This document shows, one piece after another, positions 43,701 through 52,412 of a stretch of 64,000 nt of DNA. The first letter of the stretch is position 1; each line of letters starts with the position of its first letter. The position numbers were made by a program, and so were the translations under genes. Where the stretch lies: assembly GCF_013294115.1 (NCBI RefSeq), contig NZ_JABSNP010000001.1:62001-126000 (forward strand), written 5' to 3'. The notes beneath the pieces are model-generated. The model ran no database searches. It was given only the letters and a program-made list of their open reading frames with translations, and had not been told where the DNA came from. The DNA is from Hymenobacter caeli. Lineage in GTDB: Bacteria; Bacteroidota; Bacteroidia; Cytophagales; Hymenobacteraceae.

Positions 43701-44392
43701 GTGCTGCTAAAATGCTGCCCCCGGCAGACGTCGATGTTTTTGTCTTCGATGTCTGCGATACGCTGTTTTACTCCAACACCACGTTTGACTACTTAAATTA
43801 TGTGCTGGAGCAGAAGCAGTTGGGCGGCCGTCGGCGGTGGCTGCAGTTGCTGACCAAGCGCTGGTCGCCGGCTTACCTGGGGCTCGCGGTCTGGCAAAAG
43901 CTGGCGGGCGGCGATGCCATCAAAGCGGCCGCGCTGCGCTTGCTGGTGGGCATCCCCAAGGAAGAGCTGTACGCGCTGGGGCGAAGCTTCCTGAAGGACT
44001 TTTTAGGCACCCGTAAAATCGCCCGGACGCACGAGCTGCTGGCAAGCTCGGTGGGTTCCCGTACACGCGTCGTACTAATTTCTGCTAGCCTGGACCCCAT
44101 CATTGCCGCCTTGGCAGTCGCGCTGGAAGTAGAGTTTGTGTCTTCGGAGTTGGACTACGACGGACGGGGGCGCTGCACCGGTCGTTTGCGCCGCGAAATG
44201 AGCGGGCAAAAACACCACGCGCTACGCGAGCTGGCCGGGGCTGATTTGCGTCTGGCCGTAGCGACTGATAATTTTACCGACCGCGCGCTGGTTGCCGGTG
44301 CCGCCTACCGCTACGTGGTGGTGCACCGCCCCGCGGACAAGCCCTTTTGGCAAGACCTGGGGCCCCAGTTCATTGAGGCTTATTCCGCATGA
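43697..44392 (+). CDS. HAD-superfamily hydrolase coupled to a membrane protein
   Basis: 231 residues. Motif I is FDVCDTLFYSNTTFD (D18 as nucleophile). The usual second Asp at +2 is Cys20, with Asp21 at +3, a pattern seen in the DxFDTL branch of HAD proteins found in surface-polysaccharide loci. LISASLDPIIAALA gives motif II Ser, the Lys may be in SGQKHHALREL, and AVATDNFTDRALVAG is motif IV with two Asp. A SerB-like cap lies between. It overlaps the preceding and following genes by 4 bp each, so all three are made together. It may dephosphorylate a lipid- or sugar-phosphate handled by the membrane partner. Confidence 0.78.
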   Translation: MSAAKMLPPADVDVFVFDVCDTLFYSNTTFDYLNYVLEQKQLGGRRRWLQLLTKRWSPAYLGLAVWQKLAGGDAIKAAALRLLVGIPKEELYALGRSFLKDFLGTRKIARTHELLASSVGSRTRVVLISASLDPIIAALAVALEVEFVSSELDYDGRGRCTGRLRREMSGQKHHALRELAGADLRLAVATDNFTDRALVAGAAYRYVVVHRPADKPFWQDLGPQFIEAYSA

Positions 44393-45159
44393 ATACTCTT
44401 CGCTTCCTGTTGCCGTATACCTATTTCTACGGCAGCCGGGTAAAACAGCTCAAGTACAACGTCTATTACCTGATTATTGACTGGGCGGTACCCTTCGCGC
44501 TGCTGGTCTATTTTTCCGGTTTTGACTGGCAGCACTCGCTGCTGCGGTTTGTGCTGGCCTACCTGGCGTTCATTTCCATTTACGAGGTTGGGTACCTGGG
44601 CAACGACGTGTACAGCGTGCGGCACGAAACCAACCCGCGTCGGCGGGTAAAAAGTTTTGACCCTTCCAATGCCGTAATCAGTTTGTGGGTGCTGACGCGC
44701 GTGGCAGCATTTGCTGGCATTAGCTGGTACCTGGGGGTGTGGCGGCAGCCGTTGTGGCTGGCTTACTATGCTGTGCTGATAATTTTCTTTTACCTGCACA
44801 ACGTATTGAAAGATAATGAGCTGAAGGTGATGACCTTTGTCAATCTGGCCTTCAGCCGCTACCTGGCCCCGGTATTTATCTTCCTGTTACCAGCACAGCT
44901 TATGCTCATCGTGGCCCCTGTGTTTCTGAACTACGTGTTCTACCGCACCCTGATGTACATGGACAGCAAAGGGCTGCTCAACATGCCCAATCGGCGGGCT
45001 CCCGCCCACAAGGTTTACTATTACTTGTTGGCGATGGGGGTGAGCGTCGTGCTGTCGCTGATGGGGCACTCCTGGGTACCGGTCGCCATCACGGGGTATT
45101 ATCTATTATTCTGGTCGGTGGTGCAGGCGGTGGGCATCAAAGCACCCGAAGCCGAATAG
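44389..45159 (+). CDS. Polytopic membrane protein, possible UbiA-superfamily prenyltransferase
   Basis: 256 residues with about seven hydrophobic segments. After the second, YEVGYLGNDVYSVRHETNPR resembles the first Asp-rich motif of UbiA enzymes (NDxxDxxxD), but the second and third acidic positions are Ser and Glu. LHNVLKDNELKVMTFVNLAF lies where the second motif block would be. UbiA proteins in surface-polysaccharide loci, for example decaprenyl-phosphoribose synthases, are often encoded beside or fused to a HAD phosphatase, as here (4-bp overlap). I infer transfer of a group onto polyprenyl phosphate, but the weak motifs leave this open. A convergent terminator follows. Confidence 0.5.
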   Translation: MNTLRFLLPYTYFYGSRVKQLKYNVYYLIIDWAVPFALLVYFSGFDWQHSLLRFVLAYLAFISIYEVGYLGNDVYSVRHETNPRRRVKSFDPSNAVISLWVLTRVAAFAGISWYLGVWRQPLWLAYYAVLIIFFYLHNVLKDNELKVMTFVNLAFSRYLAPVFIFLLPAQLMLIVAPVFLNYVFYRTLMYMDSKGLLNMPNRRAPAHKVYYYLLAMGVSVVLSLMGHSWVPVAITGYYLLFWSVVQAVGIKAPEAE

Positions 45160-45191
45160 CCCAAAAAACGTTGAAGCAGCTAATAAAATAA

Positions 45192-45242
45192 GCCGCCGCT
45201 TAAAGACGCTTCTATTGACATAGAGCATCTTTAAGCGGCGGC
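45192..45242. terminator. Bidirectional terminator between convergent genes
   Basis: GCCGCCGCTTAAAGA (45192-45206) and TCTTTAAGCGGCGGC (45228-45242) form a perfect 15-bp stem around 21 bases. TTTTTT follows on the plus strand, and an A-rich run precedes it for the minus strand. The right arm includes the stop codon of the minus-strand gene. Confidence 0.88.
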
Positions 45243-46580
45243 CAGCTTTTTTCGCTGCCGCGAAACAGTCCCCAGCCTTGGTTTGGGCCGGGCCTGGAAT
45301 TGCATAATGTATAGACCTGATAGATAGAAGGGCATGAGCGGAATTTTGTAGCGGACCAGCGTCCCAAAGTTGCCGCTGTTGGTGCCAACCCCAATAGCCA
45401 ACACGATGGAAAAAAGAAAGCAGAACGTGAGAATAGGCTGGGAAATTATGAGCTGTAAGCTTTTGAGGACACCCGTGCGGTAAAACAACGTGACAGTTAA
45501 GTAAAGAAACAAGGTGGCTTCCAAAGCCGAAAGAAGCATAACCGGGTTGCGGGCTTCGAATATAAACGGCCGGAAAATGCTTACGACGACAGCTTGCGGA
45601 GCCACTTTAACCAAGGAACTGGCTGAACCATCGAACGTCCCGATGTTGTAGGCTGATCCGTTGGATACCTGAGTTGTGAGGTATTCCGAATTAATTTTAG
45701 TGCGTTCACCAATCTTGTTTACGTCGTATTTATCGTCACCGGAGGTAAGGCGCGTTGCACCTATGTAGCCGGCTCCCAAACCCAGTAAAAGAAAAAACGG
45801 CTTGAGAACTAGGCGAACCGTAGAGGATTTTATGCGTTGGTTATTTTCATTGAATACCCAAAGCAAGGCGGGCGGTAGAAAAGACAATAGTATATACACT
45901 TTCACTGAGTAAAGGACGTAGGCACCTAACAGCCCCACTAATACTGAAAATAAAATACTCCGCTTGGCAATGGTAGAGTAGTAAAAACCATAAAATGTCC
46001 AACCGAGGGCACCAATACAAATAGAATCTTTCATGAGGCCGGAACCCCAAAAGAATACAGAAGGCAGAAAAAATACAGCAGTAGCAAGCTGCTTATATGC
46101 CAAGGGATAAATACGCAGAAAAGTGGTGTACATGGCCCACATGCCACTAAAGCTCAGCGCGGCGAACATTAGGCCGATGATGGTGTAAGTGCCAAAGCAA
46201 AAAAGGCCGAAAAAAGCGGCTATGCGAATCACAAAATACTCGGTTGGAGACCGGTACCAATATAATTGACCAACGTAAGGAGCTGTGTCCGGGTCAAAGC
46301 TATTGGTAGAGCTGAAAATAAGTTTTAATCCAGCCAAAGGCGAATTTATAAATGCACCGTATATGACCTTGGTGTGGTTATAATAATTAAAAGTGTCGCC
46401 ACCCCCGTAATAATATTGGAAAATAAGTCCCAGCACGATAGCACCTAAAAACTTGAGGGTAAGCGCTGGAATAAAGTAAGGTTTAGTATAGACATTAGTA
46501 AAACGGCCTCTAATGGAAAATGCAATAGAATAAAATATCCCTAAGTATATAGGCGTTAAAAGCAGATCATTTAATTCCAT
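45231..46580 (-). CDS. Polytopic membrane protein, Wzy-like polysaccharide polymerase candidate
   Basis: 449 residues with about ten to twelve hydrophobic segments. FLPSVFFWGSGLMKDSICIG resembles the PSxxFWxxGxxKE/D block of EpsG/Wzy-type polymerases. A large soluble loop (GDDKYDVNKIGERTKINSEY, then ASSLVKVAPQAVVVSIFRPF) lies between later helices, as in Wzy and WaaL proteins. The C-terminus is basic. It is encoded opposite to the rest of the locus and is somewhat AT-richer. If it is Wzy, it would polymerise repeat units in the periplasm, and no Wzx flippase is visible to supply them. An O-antigen ligase is an alternative. Confidence 0.6.
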   Translation of the reverse strand: MELNDLLLTPIYLGIFYSIAFSIRGRFTNVYTKPYFIPALTLKFLGAIVLGLIFQYYYGGGDTFNYYNHTKVIYGAFINSPLAGLKLIFSSTNSFDPDTAPYVGQLYWYRSPTEYFVIRIAAFFGLFCFGTYTIIGLMFAALSFSGMWAMYTTFLRIYPLAYKQLATAVFFLPSVFFWGSGLMKDSICIGALGWTFYGFYYSTIAKRSILFSVLVGLLGAYVLYSVKVYILLSFLPPALLWVFNENNQRIKSSTVRLVLKPFFLLLGLGAGYIGATRLTSGDDKYDVNKIGERTKINSEYLTTQVSNGSAYNIGTFDGSASSLVKVAPQAVVVSIFRPFIFEARNPVMLLSALEATLFLYLTVTLFYRTGVLKSLQLIISQPILTFCFLFSIVLAIGVGTNSGNFGTLVRYKIPLMPFYLSGLYIMQFQARPKPRLGTVSRQRKKLAAA

Positions 46581-46810
46581 GACGCACAGAGTTGGATGTT
46601 TCGTTTAATCTCATTTGTACTGCTCCTGATTAAGTTGTTAGGGCCAGAAACAATGGTATTGACCATAAACAACTTATCAATTTTTCCGCCTTGGCTAATA
46701 CCTGCAACAAGTAAGTGCTTTTTAGAAGAAATATTTTGGTTAAGTGCTTACGGCAACGAGTGTGCTAGAAATCAAAACGGAACATGCCTTTTGGTGAATG
46801 GCTCAATGAT

Positions 46811-48058
46811 TCAGCTTTTATTTTTTTTCAGCCACGAGGCAGCTTCTTTGTACTGTTCTGACTTGTGGTCGGCGATGTCCTTCACCACCAAATAGTAACG
46901 GCGGGCGGTGGCAACTTCTTTTTCTTTGTCGGCGAGGCGGGCCAAGTTGGCGTTGGCGAATAGGTAGAAGCCGCCCTTGGTGTCGCCGCTGCTCTCGGCA
47001 AACACGATGCAGCGCTGGTAATAGTCGCGGGCCTTGGCGGCGTCGCGGTAGCGGTACTGCATGAGGTAGCCCAGGAAGTAGCTGGCGTAGCGCCCGCTGG
47101 TGGCCTCGTAGCCGGGCATGCCCAGGTTGATTTTCTCCATGATTTCCTTGCTCACCCGCTCGCACTCCGCGAAGTCGCCCTGGTCGTAGGCCAGCAGGGC
47201 GTAGAAGCGCTGGAAGTAGCCGTTGTCGGGGAAGGCGGCGGCCAGCTGCTTGGCCACGGGCAGGGCCTCGGCCCCGTTGCCTTCCTCGTTTTTGAGGATA
47301 CCCATCAGAAACACCTTGGCCTCGGTGGCGGTGTAGAAGCCGGTGGTGGCCACGGTGCGCAGCTGCTGGAGGCCCAGCGCTTTGTTGCCCTTGGGGAAGA
47401 ACAGCAGCACCGGCCGCAGGAACGGGTAGTTGTCGGGAATCCAGACGGCGTAGTAGTTGAAGAGGGCCTGCCCGAACAAAAACTCCGGGCTCAGGCCGTT
47501 GGCTTCCTGGCTTTTCTGCAGGTAAGTCAGGGCCCGCTTGCTGTCCACGGTGGCCAGCCGCCAGTCGTGGCGCTCGGCGTGCAGGCGGGCGCTGAAGCCG
47601 TAGGCCGCCGCCAGGAAAAACGTGGCCTCGTAGTTGTGGTCGTCGGCCCGGTACAGGGTTTCGGCCTTGGTGATGGCCGAGTCCATGTAGGCAAAGAAGG
47701 TGCGGTCGTACACCTTGGTCTGGAAGCTGGTGGGGCGAATCTTCCACCACGTGTTCAGGCCCAGCATAAGGTAGGCGAGGGGGTGCTCGGGGTAGCGCCG
47801 CTTGAGGGAGCGGAACTGCTTCTCGGCCCGGTCGTACTTGAAGTTGTAGAGGTTGTGCACGGCCCCGTCCAGCTCCTGCTGGATGTCTTTGTTGAGCAGC
47901 AGCCAGCCCTTGGTGTCGATGGCCTGCGGGGCTACGGCCACGCTGTCGAGGTGCACCACGGGCATGGCCCCGCGCCGCCGCGCCGTGTCGCCCACCTGGG
48001 CCCGGGCCGCCAGGGGGGCCAGCAGCAGCACGCCCCAGCAAAAAAGCAAACGCAGCAT
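46811..48058 (-). CDS. Secreted tetratricopeptide-repeat protein
   Basis: 415 residues. A signal peptide (MLRLLFCWGVLLLAPLAARA) is followed by about 390 residues of helical repeats. FKYDRAEKQFRSLKRRYPEH and LGYLMQYRYRDAAKARDYYQ are clear TPR-type helices. No enzyme domain is visible. This resembles TPR proteins of Bacteroidota that serve as periplasmic scaffolds. The start at 48058 is set by the signal peptide; a longer frame upstream is the shadow of the divergent peptidase gene. A TACTTTAG sequence lies upstream, and the divergent gene begins 100 bp away. Function unknown. Confidence 0.82.
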   Translation of the reverse strand: MLRLLFCWGVLLLAPLAARAQVGDTARRRGAMPVVHLDSVAVAPQAIDTKGWLLLNKDIQQELDGAVHNLYNFKYDRAEKQFRSLKRRYPEHPLAYLMLGLNTWWKIRPTSFQTKVYDRTFFAYMDSAITKAETLYRADDHNYEATFFLAAAYGFSARLHAERHDWRLATVDSKRALTYLQKSQEANGLSPEFLFGQALFNYYAVWIPDNYPFLRPVLLFFPKGNKALGLQQLRTVATTGFYTATEAKVFLMGILKNEEGNGAEALPVAKQLAAAFPDNGYFQRFYALLAYDQGDFAECERVSKEIMEKINLGMPGYEATSGRYASYFLGYLMQYRYRDAAKARDYYQRCIVFAESSGDTKGGFYLFANANLARLADKEKEVATARRYYLVVKDIADHKSEQYKEAASWLKKNKS

Positions 48059-48110
48059 AGAAAACGAAAAGTGAGGGCCCGGGACGGCCGGCTTCGGCCC
48101 CCCGGGGCCC

Positions 48111-48118
48111 CTAAAGTA
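48111..48118 (-). promoter_or_regulatory. Probable -7 element (TACTTTAG) for the TPR gene
   Basis: One base from TAnnTTTG, 53 bp upstream of the minus-strand ATG and 13 bp from a matching element for the divergent gene. Confidence 0.35.
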
Positions 48119-48130
48119 CGGACTCTGGCC

Positions 48131-48138
48131 TAGCTTTG
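48131..48138 (+). promoter_or_regulatory. TAnnTTTG -7 element for the M42-like peptidase gene
   Basis: TAGCTTTG, 19 bp before the ATG at 48158, in the divergent intergenic space. Confidence 0.47.
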
Positions 48139-48157
48139 GCCCAGTTTTCCCCTGCCC

Positions 48158-49072
48158 ATGCAACTGCTCGAAACCCTGTGTCGCCTCGCGGCCCCGTCCG
48201 GCCACGAAGGCCCGATGACCGCCTTTGTGCTTGACTACGTGCAGCAAAACCGGGCCGGCTGGCAGCACCAGCCGCAGGTGCTGGCCGGCGACGGCTTCCA
48301 GGACTGCGTGGTGCTCGTGTTTGGGCAGCCGCGCACGGCCGTGTTCGCGCACCTCGACAGCATCGGCTTCATGGTACGCTACGGCCGGCAACTGGTGGCC
48401 ATCGGCGGGCCCGAAACCCAAGCCGGCTACCACTTGGTGGGCCACGACGCGGAAGGAGAAATAGCGTGTACACTGACCATCAACGACGAAACCGAAACCC
48501 TGGGTTACGAGTTCAGCCGCGAGTTGGCCCGGGGCACGGAGCTAACGTTTCGCTGCGACTTCCGCGAAACCGAGCAGACGGTGCAGAGCTGCTACCTCGA
48601 CAACCGCCTGGGCGTGTGGACGGCCCTGCGCCTGTGCGAAACCCTGGAGCACGGCATCATCGCCTTCAGCTGCGGCGAGGAGCACGGCGGCGGCACGGTG
48701 CCTTTCCTGGCGCAGTTCATCTACGACACCTATAAGGTGCGCCAGGCCCTGATTTGCGACATTACCTGGGTAACCGAGGGCGTGCACCTGGGCGGGGGCT
48801 GCGTGATATCGCTGCGCGACTCGCTCATCCCGCGCCGCGCCTACGTCGAGCGCATCCGGGCCATCGCGGAAAAGTCGGGCATTGCTTACCAGCTGGAGGT
48901 GGAAGACAGCGGCGGCTCCGACGCCAAGGAGCTGCAACGGGCCGCCCAGCCCTGGGACTGGTGCTTCGTGGGGGCCCCGGAGGACCACGTGCACACCCCC
49001 GACGAGCTGGTGGACAAGCGGGACATTGCCAGCATGTTGGCCCTCTACCAGGTGCTGTTGCGGGAGCTGTAA
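48158..49072 (+). CDS. M42/M20-clan metallo-aminopeptidase
   Basis: 304 residues. It starts LLETLCRLAAPSGHEGPMTA, as in M42 peptidases. The two-metal site can be followed through the chain: FAHLDSIG (H65, D67), YLDNRLGVWTA (D148), SCGEEHGGGTV (E174, E175, the general base and a ligand), DITW (D201) and HVHTPDEL (H279). Predicted cytoplasmic zinc or cobalt aminopeptidase acting on short peptides. It is slightly shorter than typical M42 enzymes. Alone in its transcription unit, divergent from the TPR gene. Confidence 0.87.
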   Translation: MQLLETLCRLAAPSGHEGPMTAFVLDYVQQNRAGWQHQPQVLAGDGFQDCVVLVFGQPRTAVFAHLDSIGFMVRYGRQLVAIGGPETQAGYHLVGHDAEGEIACTLTINDETETLGYEFSRELARGTELTFRCDFRETEQTVQSCYLDNRLGVWTALRLCETLEHGIIAFSCGEEHGGGTVPFLAQFIYDTYKVRQALICDITWVTEGVHLGGGCVISLRDSLIPRRAYVERIRAIAEKSGIAYQLEVEDSGGSDAKELQRAAQPWDWCFVGAPEDHVHTPDELVDKRDIASMLALYQVLLREL

Positions 49073-49229
49073 GCGGTAAGCCATTAGCTTTTAGCTGCTA
49101 GCTATTAGCTTTTGTTCTGACTGACAAAGGCTTATGGCAGCGCGAATGTTCGCTTATTTTTGGCCACTATTTAGCTGGGCCCTACATTTACCGGCACTCC
49201 TCTTCATTCCCACCTAACATCCTGCCGGT

Positions 49230-51458
49230 ATGACGCCTTACCTCTACGCGGTGCCCGCGCTGGGCCTTTTTTCGCTGTTGTACACCTGGCTGCGGGCCGG
49301 CTGGGTGGCCCGCCAGGACGCCGGCGATGCCCGCATGACCACCATTGCCGGCTACATTGCCGACGGGGCCATTGCCTTTTTGCAGGCCGAATACAAGGTG
49401 CTGGCCCTGTTTGGGTTGATTGCCGGGGCCTTCCTGTTTTATCTGGGCAGCACGAGTGGTAATTCCAGCCCGGTCATCGTCATTGCCTTCGTTATTGGGG
49501 GCGTGTTTTCGGCGCTGGCGGGCTTCATTGGGATGAAGATTGCCACCAAGGCCAACGTGCGCACCGCGCAGGCGGCCCGCACCAGCCTGGCCACGGCCCT
49601 GAACGTGTCGTTCTCGGGCGGCTCGGTGATGGGCATGGGCGTGGCCGGCCTGGCCGTGCTGGGGCTCGGGTCGCTGTTCATTGTGTTCTATAAGATGTTC
49701 GTGCCCAGCGGCCTGGCCAATGGGCAGGAGATGGAAAAGGCCCTGGAGGTGCTTACCGGCTTCTCGCTGGGGGCCGAGAGCATTGCCTTGTTTGCCCGGG
49801 TGGGCGGCGGCATCTATACGAAAGCGGCCGACGTGGGGGCCGACCTCGTGGGCAAGGTCGAGGCCGGCATTCCGGAGGACGACCCCCGCAACCCCGCCAC
49901 CATCGCCGACAACGTGGGCGACAACGTGGGCGACGTGGCCGGCATGGGGGCCGACTTGTTCGGCTCCTACGTGGCCACGATTCTGGCCACCATGGTGCTG
50001 GGCCGCGAAGTGACCGTGACCGGCGACCAGTTCGGGGGCCTCTCGCCGATTTTCCTGCCGATGGCCATCGCGGGCATGGGTATTTTGGCTTCGCTCGTTG
50101 GTATTTTATGCGTGCGGGTGAAGGAAGGCGGCAACGTGCAGGCGGCCCTCAACCTGGGCAATTACATTTCGGTGGCGGTATCGGCCTTGGCCTCCTACGG
50201 CCTCATTATGTGGATATTGCCTGCCGGCACGTTCACCATTCGCGGCGTTTCGTTCGATGCCCTGCACGTGTTCTACGCCGTGCTGGTGGGCCTCGTGGTG
50301 GGCACGCTGATGAGCATCATCACTGAGTACTACACGGCGATGGGCAAGCGCCCGGTGCTGAGCATTGTGCAGCAGAGCAGCACGGGCCACGCCACCACCG
50401 TGATTGGGGGCCTGGCCGTGGGCATGGAAAGCACCGTGCTGCCGATTCTGGTGCTGGCGGCGGGCATCGTGCTGAGCTTCCGGGCCGCCGGCCTCTACGG
50501 CGTGGCCATCGCGGCGGCCGGCATGATGGCCACCACGGCCATGCAGCTGGCCATCGACGCCTTCGGGCCCATTGCCGACAACGCCGGCGGCATCGCCGAG
50601 ATGAGCGAGCTGCCCAAGGAAGTGCGCGAGCGCACCGACATCCTCGACGCGGTGGGCAACACCACGGCCGCCACCGGCAAAGGCTTCGCCATTGCCTCGG
50701 CGGCCCTCACGTCGCTGGCCTTGTTCGCGGCCTTCATGGGCACGGCCCACATCGACACCATCGACATCAGCAACGCCGACGTGCTGGCGGGCTTGTTCGT
50801 GGGGGCCATGATTCCGTTCATCTTCTCGGGCCTGGCCATTGCCGCCGTGGGCCGCGCCGCCATGGCGATGGTGCAGGAGGTGCGCCGCCAGTTCCGCGAG
50901 ATTCCGGGCATCATGGAGGGCACGGCCCGGCCCGAGTACGAGAAGTGCGTGGCCATCTCGACGGCGGCCGCCATCCGCGAGATGATTTTGCCGGGGGCCA
51001 TTGCCCTGCTCACGCCCATCCTCGTGGGCTTCTTGTTCGGGCCCAAGGTGCTGGGCGGCTTGCTGGCGGGCGTGACGGTGAGCGGGGTGCTGATGGCCAT
51101 CTTCCAGAGCAACGCCGGCGGGGCCTGGGACAACGCCAAGAAATCGTTCGAGAAAGGCGTGCTGGTGAACGGCGTGATGCAGTACAAGGGCTCCGATGCC
51201 CACAAGGCGTCGGTGACCGGCGACACCGTGGGCGACCCGTTCAAGGACACGTCGGGCCCCAGCATGAACATCCTCATCAAACTCATGAGCATCGTGAGCC
51301 TGGTCATTGCTCCGCACATCGCCGAGAAAACCACGGCTGCCGGGGCCGCCGCCGCGCCCGCGCCGCTACGCTTCGAGCAGGCCTTCCGCCCCCGTGTGCG
51401 CTACGCCGAAGCGCTGGCCCCGGCAGCAGCTTACGTCCTGCACACGGTGCTGAAATAG
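49230..51458 (+). CDS. hppA: Membrane-bound pyrophosphatase (ion-pumping, K+-dependent type)
   Basis: 742 residues with about 16 membrane segments. The pyrophosphate-binding signature [11 protein letters not shown] begins at D201, followed by [20 protein letters not shown]. The second acidic block near the C-terminus is in [16 protein letters not shown] and [20 protein letters not shown]. At the site that decides potassium dependence ([15 protein letters not shown]) it has Ala480 and Gly483, as in K+-dependent enzymes, rather than Lys/Thr of K+-independent ones. It couples PPi hydrolysis to H+ and/or Na+ export; which ion cannot be read with certainty. A short Ala/Pro-rich extension ends the protein. 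Confidence 0.95.
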   Translation: MTPYLYAVPALGLFSLLYTWLRAGWVARQDAGDARMTTIAGYIADGAIAFLQAEYKVLALFGLIAGAFLFYLGSTSGNSSPVIVIAFVIGGVFSALAGFIGMKIATKANVRTAQAARTSLATALNVSFSGGSVMGMGVAGLAVLGLGSLFIVFYKMFVPSGLANGQEMEKALEVLTGFSLGAESIALFARVGGGIYTKAADVGADLVGKVEAGIPEDDPRNPATIADNVGDNVGDVAGMGADLFGSYVATILATMVLGREVTVTGDQFGGLSPIFLPMAIAGMGILASLVGILCVRVKEGGNVQAALNLGNYISVAVSALASYGLIMWILPAGTFTIRGVSFDALHVFYAVLVGLVVGTLMSIITEYYTAMGKRPVLSIVQQSSTGHATTVIGGLAVGMESTVLPILVLAAGIVLSFRAAGLYGVAIAAAGMMATTAMQLAIDAFGPIADNAGGIAEMSELPKEVRERTDILDAVGNTTAATGKGFAIASAALTSLALFAAFMGTAHIDTIDISNADVLAGLFVGAMIPFIFSGLAIAAVGRAAMAMVQEVRRQFREIPGIMEGTARPEYEKCVAISTAAAIREMILPGAIALLTPILVGFLFGPKVLGGLLAGVTVSGVLMAIFQSNAGGAWDNAKKSFEKGVLVNGVMQYKGSDAHKASVTGDTVGDPFKDTSGPSMNILIKLMSIVSLVIAPHIAEKTTAAGAAAAPAPLRFEQAFRPRVRYAEALAPAAAYVLHTVLK

Positions 51459-51461
51459 CTC

Positions 51462-51749
51462 GTCATAACCACGGATTTGTCGGGTTTTGGGCCCCATTGG
51501 CGGGGCCCCGCCGGGCTGCCGGCTTTTCGCCGGCTGCCCGGTAATCGCCAGGGGCCCTGTGATTATACTCCAGGCTTTTGCCAACGGCCTAAGTTTTGGA
51601 AGATTTTTTATAGTTGCACTTGGAAACAGCGTAGCGGCAACCCGACGATTACCGGGCAGCCGGCGAAAAGCCGGCAGCCCGGCGGGGCCCCGCCAATGGG
51701 GCCCAAAACCCGACCCATTCGCCTGACCCGATAAATCCGTGGTTATGAC
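51462..51749. repeat. 288-bp palindromic element
   Basis: GTCATAACCACGGATTTGTC at the left faces GATAAATCCGTGGTTATGAC at the right. Inside, ATTGGCGGGGCCCCGCCGGG continuing through GCTGCCGGCTTTTCGCCGGC is mirrored before 51715. The centre (about 51552-51645) is not repeated and does not encode a recognisable protein. It fills the gap between hppA and hpt, and its right end abuts the hpt -7 element. Confidence 0.88.
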
Positions 51750-51751
51750 AG

Positions 51752-51759
51752 TAGCTTTG
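51752..51759 (+). promoter_or_regulatory. TAnnTTTG -7 element for hpt
   Basis: TAGCTTTG, 24 bp upstream of the ATG at 51784, starting 2 bp after the end of the 288-bp palindrome. It favours the 51784 start over the upstream ATG at 51739. Confidence 0.5.
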
Positions 51760-51783
51760 CGGTTTCATTTTTCCTTGCGCCGC

Positions 51784-52326
51784 ATGGGTTCGTCCCCCAC
51801 CATCACCCTCCACGACAAAGCGTTTCGCCCTTACCTATCGGCCGCGGAGCTGGCCACGGCCATCGACGGGGTGGCCGCCCGCCTCAACGCCGACTACGCC
51901 GGCCGCCGGCCCCTGTTCGTGGTGGTGCTCACGGGGGGCTTCATGTTTGCCGCCGACTTGCTCAAGCGGTTCACCGGCGACTGCGAGATTGTGTTCATCC
52001 GGGTGGCGTCGTACGAGGGCACCGGCAGCACGGGCACGGTGCAGGAAATCATGGGCCTGCGCGAGGACGTGCAGGGCCGCGACCTGATTTTGGTGGAAGA
52101 CATCGTGGACACGGGCACTACCCTGCACCACCTGCTGCCCACGCTGCGGGCTAAGAACCCGGCTTCTATCGAGATAGCCGCCTTGTTCTTCAAGCCCGCC
52201 AGCCTGCGCCACGACTTGGTGCTGAACTACATCGCCCGGGAAATCCCCAACGATTTCGTGGTCGGCTACGGCCTCGACTACGACGGGCTGGGCCGCAACC
52301 TGCCCGAAGTGTACGTGGCCGCATAA
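51784..52326 (+). CDS. hpt: Hypoxanthine phosphoribosyltransferase
   Basis: 180 residues, type I phosphoribosyltransferase fold. The PRPP-binding loop is VEDIVDTGTT at 104-113. LFVVVLTGGFMFAADLLKRF and VASYEGTGSTGTVQEIM supply the pyrophosphate and flexible loops, and DFVVGYGLDYDGLGRNLPEV is the conserved C-terminal purine-binding segment. It salvages hypoxanthine and guanine to IMP and GMP. The ATG at 51784 follows the -7 element; the upstream ATG would place the N-terminus inside a palindromic repeat. adk follows 86 bp downstream and obg after that, an order seen in other Bacteroidota. Confidence 0.93.
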   Translation: MGSSPTITLHDKAFRPYLSAAELATAIDGVAARLNADYAGRRPLFVVVLTGGFMFAADLLKRFTGDCEIVFIRVASYEGTGSTGTVQEIMGLREDVQGRDLILVEDIVDTGTTLHHLLPTLRAKNPASIEIAALFFKPASLRHDLVLNYIAREIPNDFVVGYGLDYDGLGRNLPEVYVAA

Positions 52327-52412
52327 GGAAAAATCCGTTCGGCTTTGTTACGGATTGATTAACTTTCCCACCCAACCCACCCCGCGCCCCGGCGCGCTGT
52401 TCCCCGTTTTTC

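Noticed and set aside
46596..46895. A 99-codon plus-strand frame with a hydrophobic start, before the TPR gene's end
   Set aside because: Its second half overlaps the TPR coding sequence in antisense and no family or promoter supports it. The 46581-46810 gap is left without a gene.
50106..51317. A 403-codon antisense frame over hppA
   Set aside because: Shadow frame; the plus strand has the full membrane pyrophosphatase motif set.
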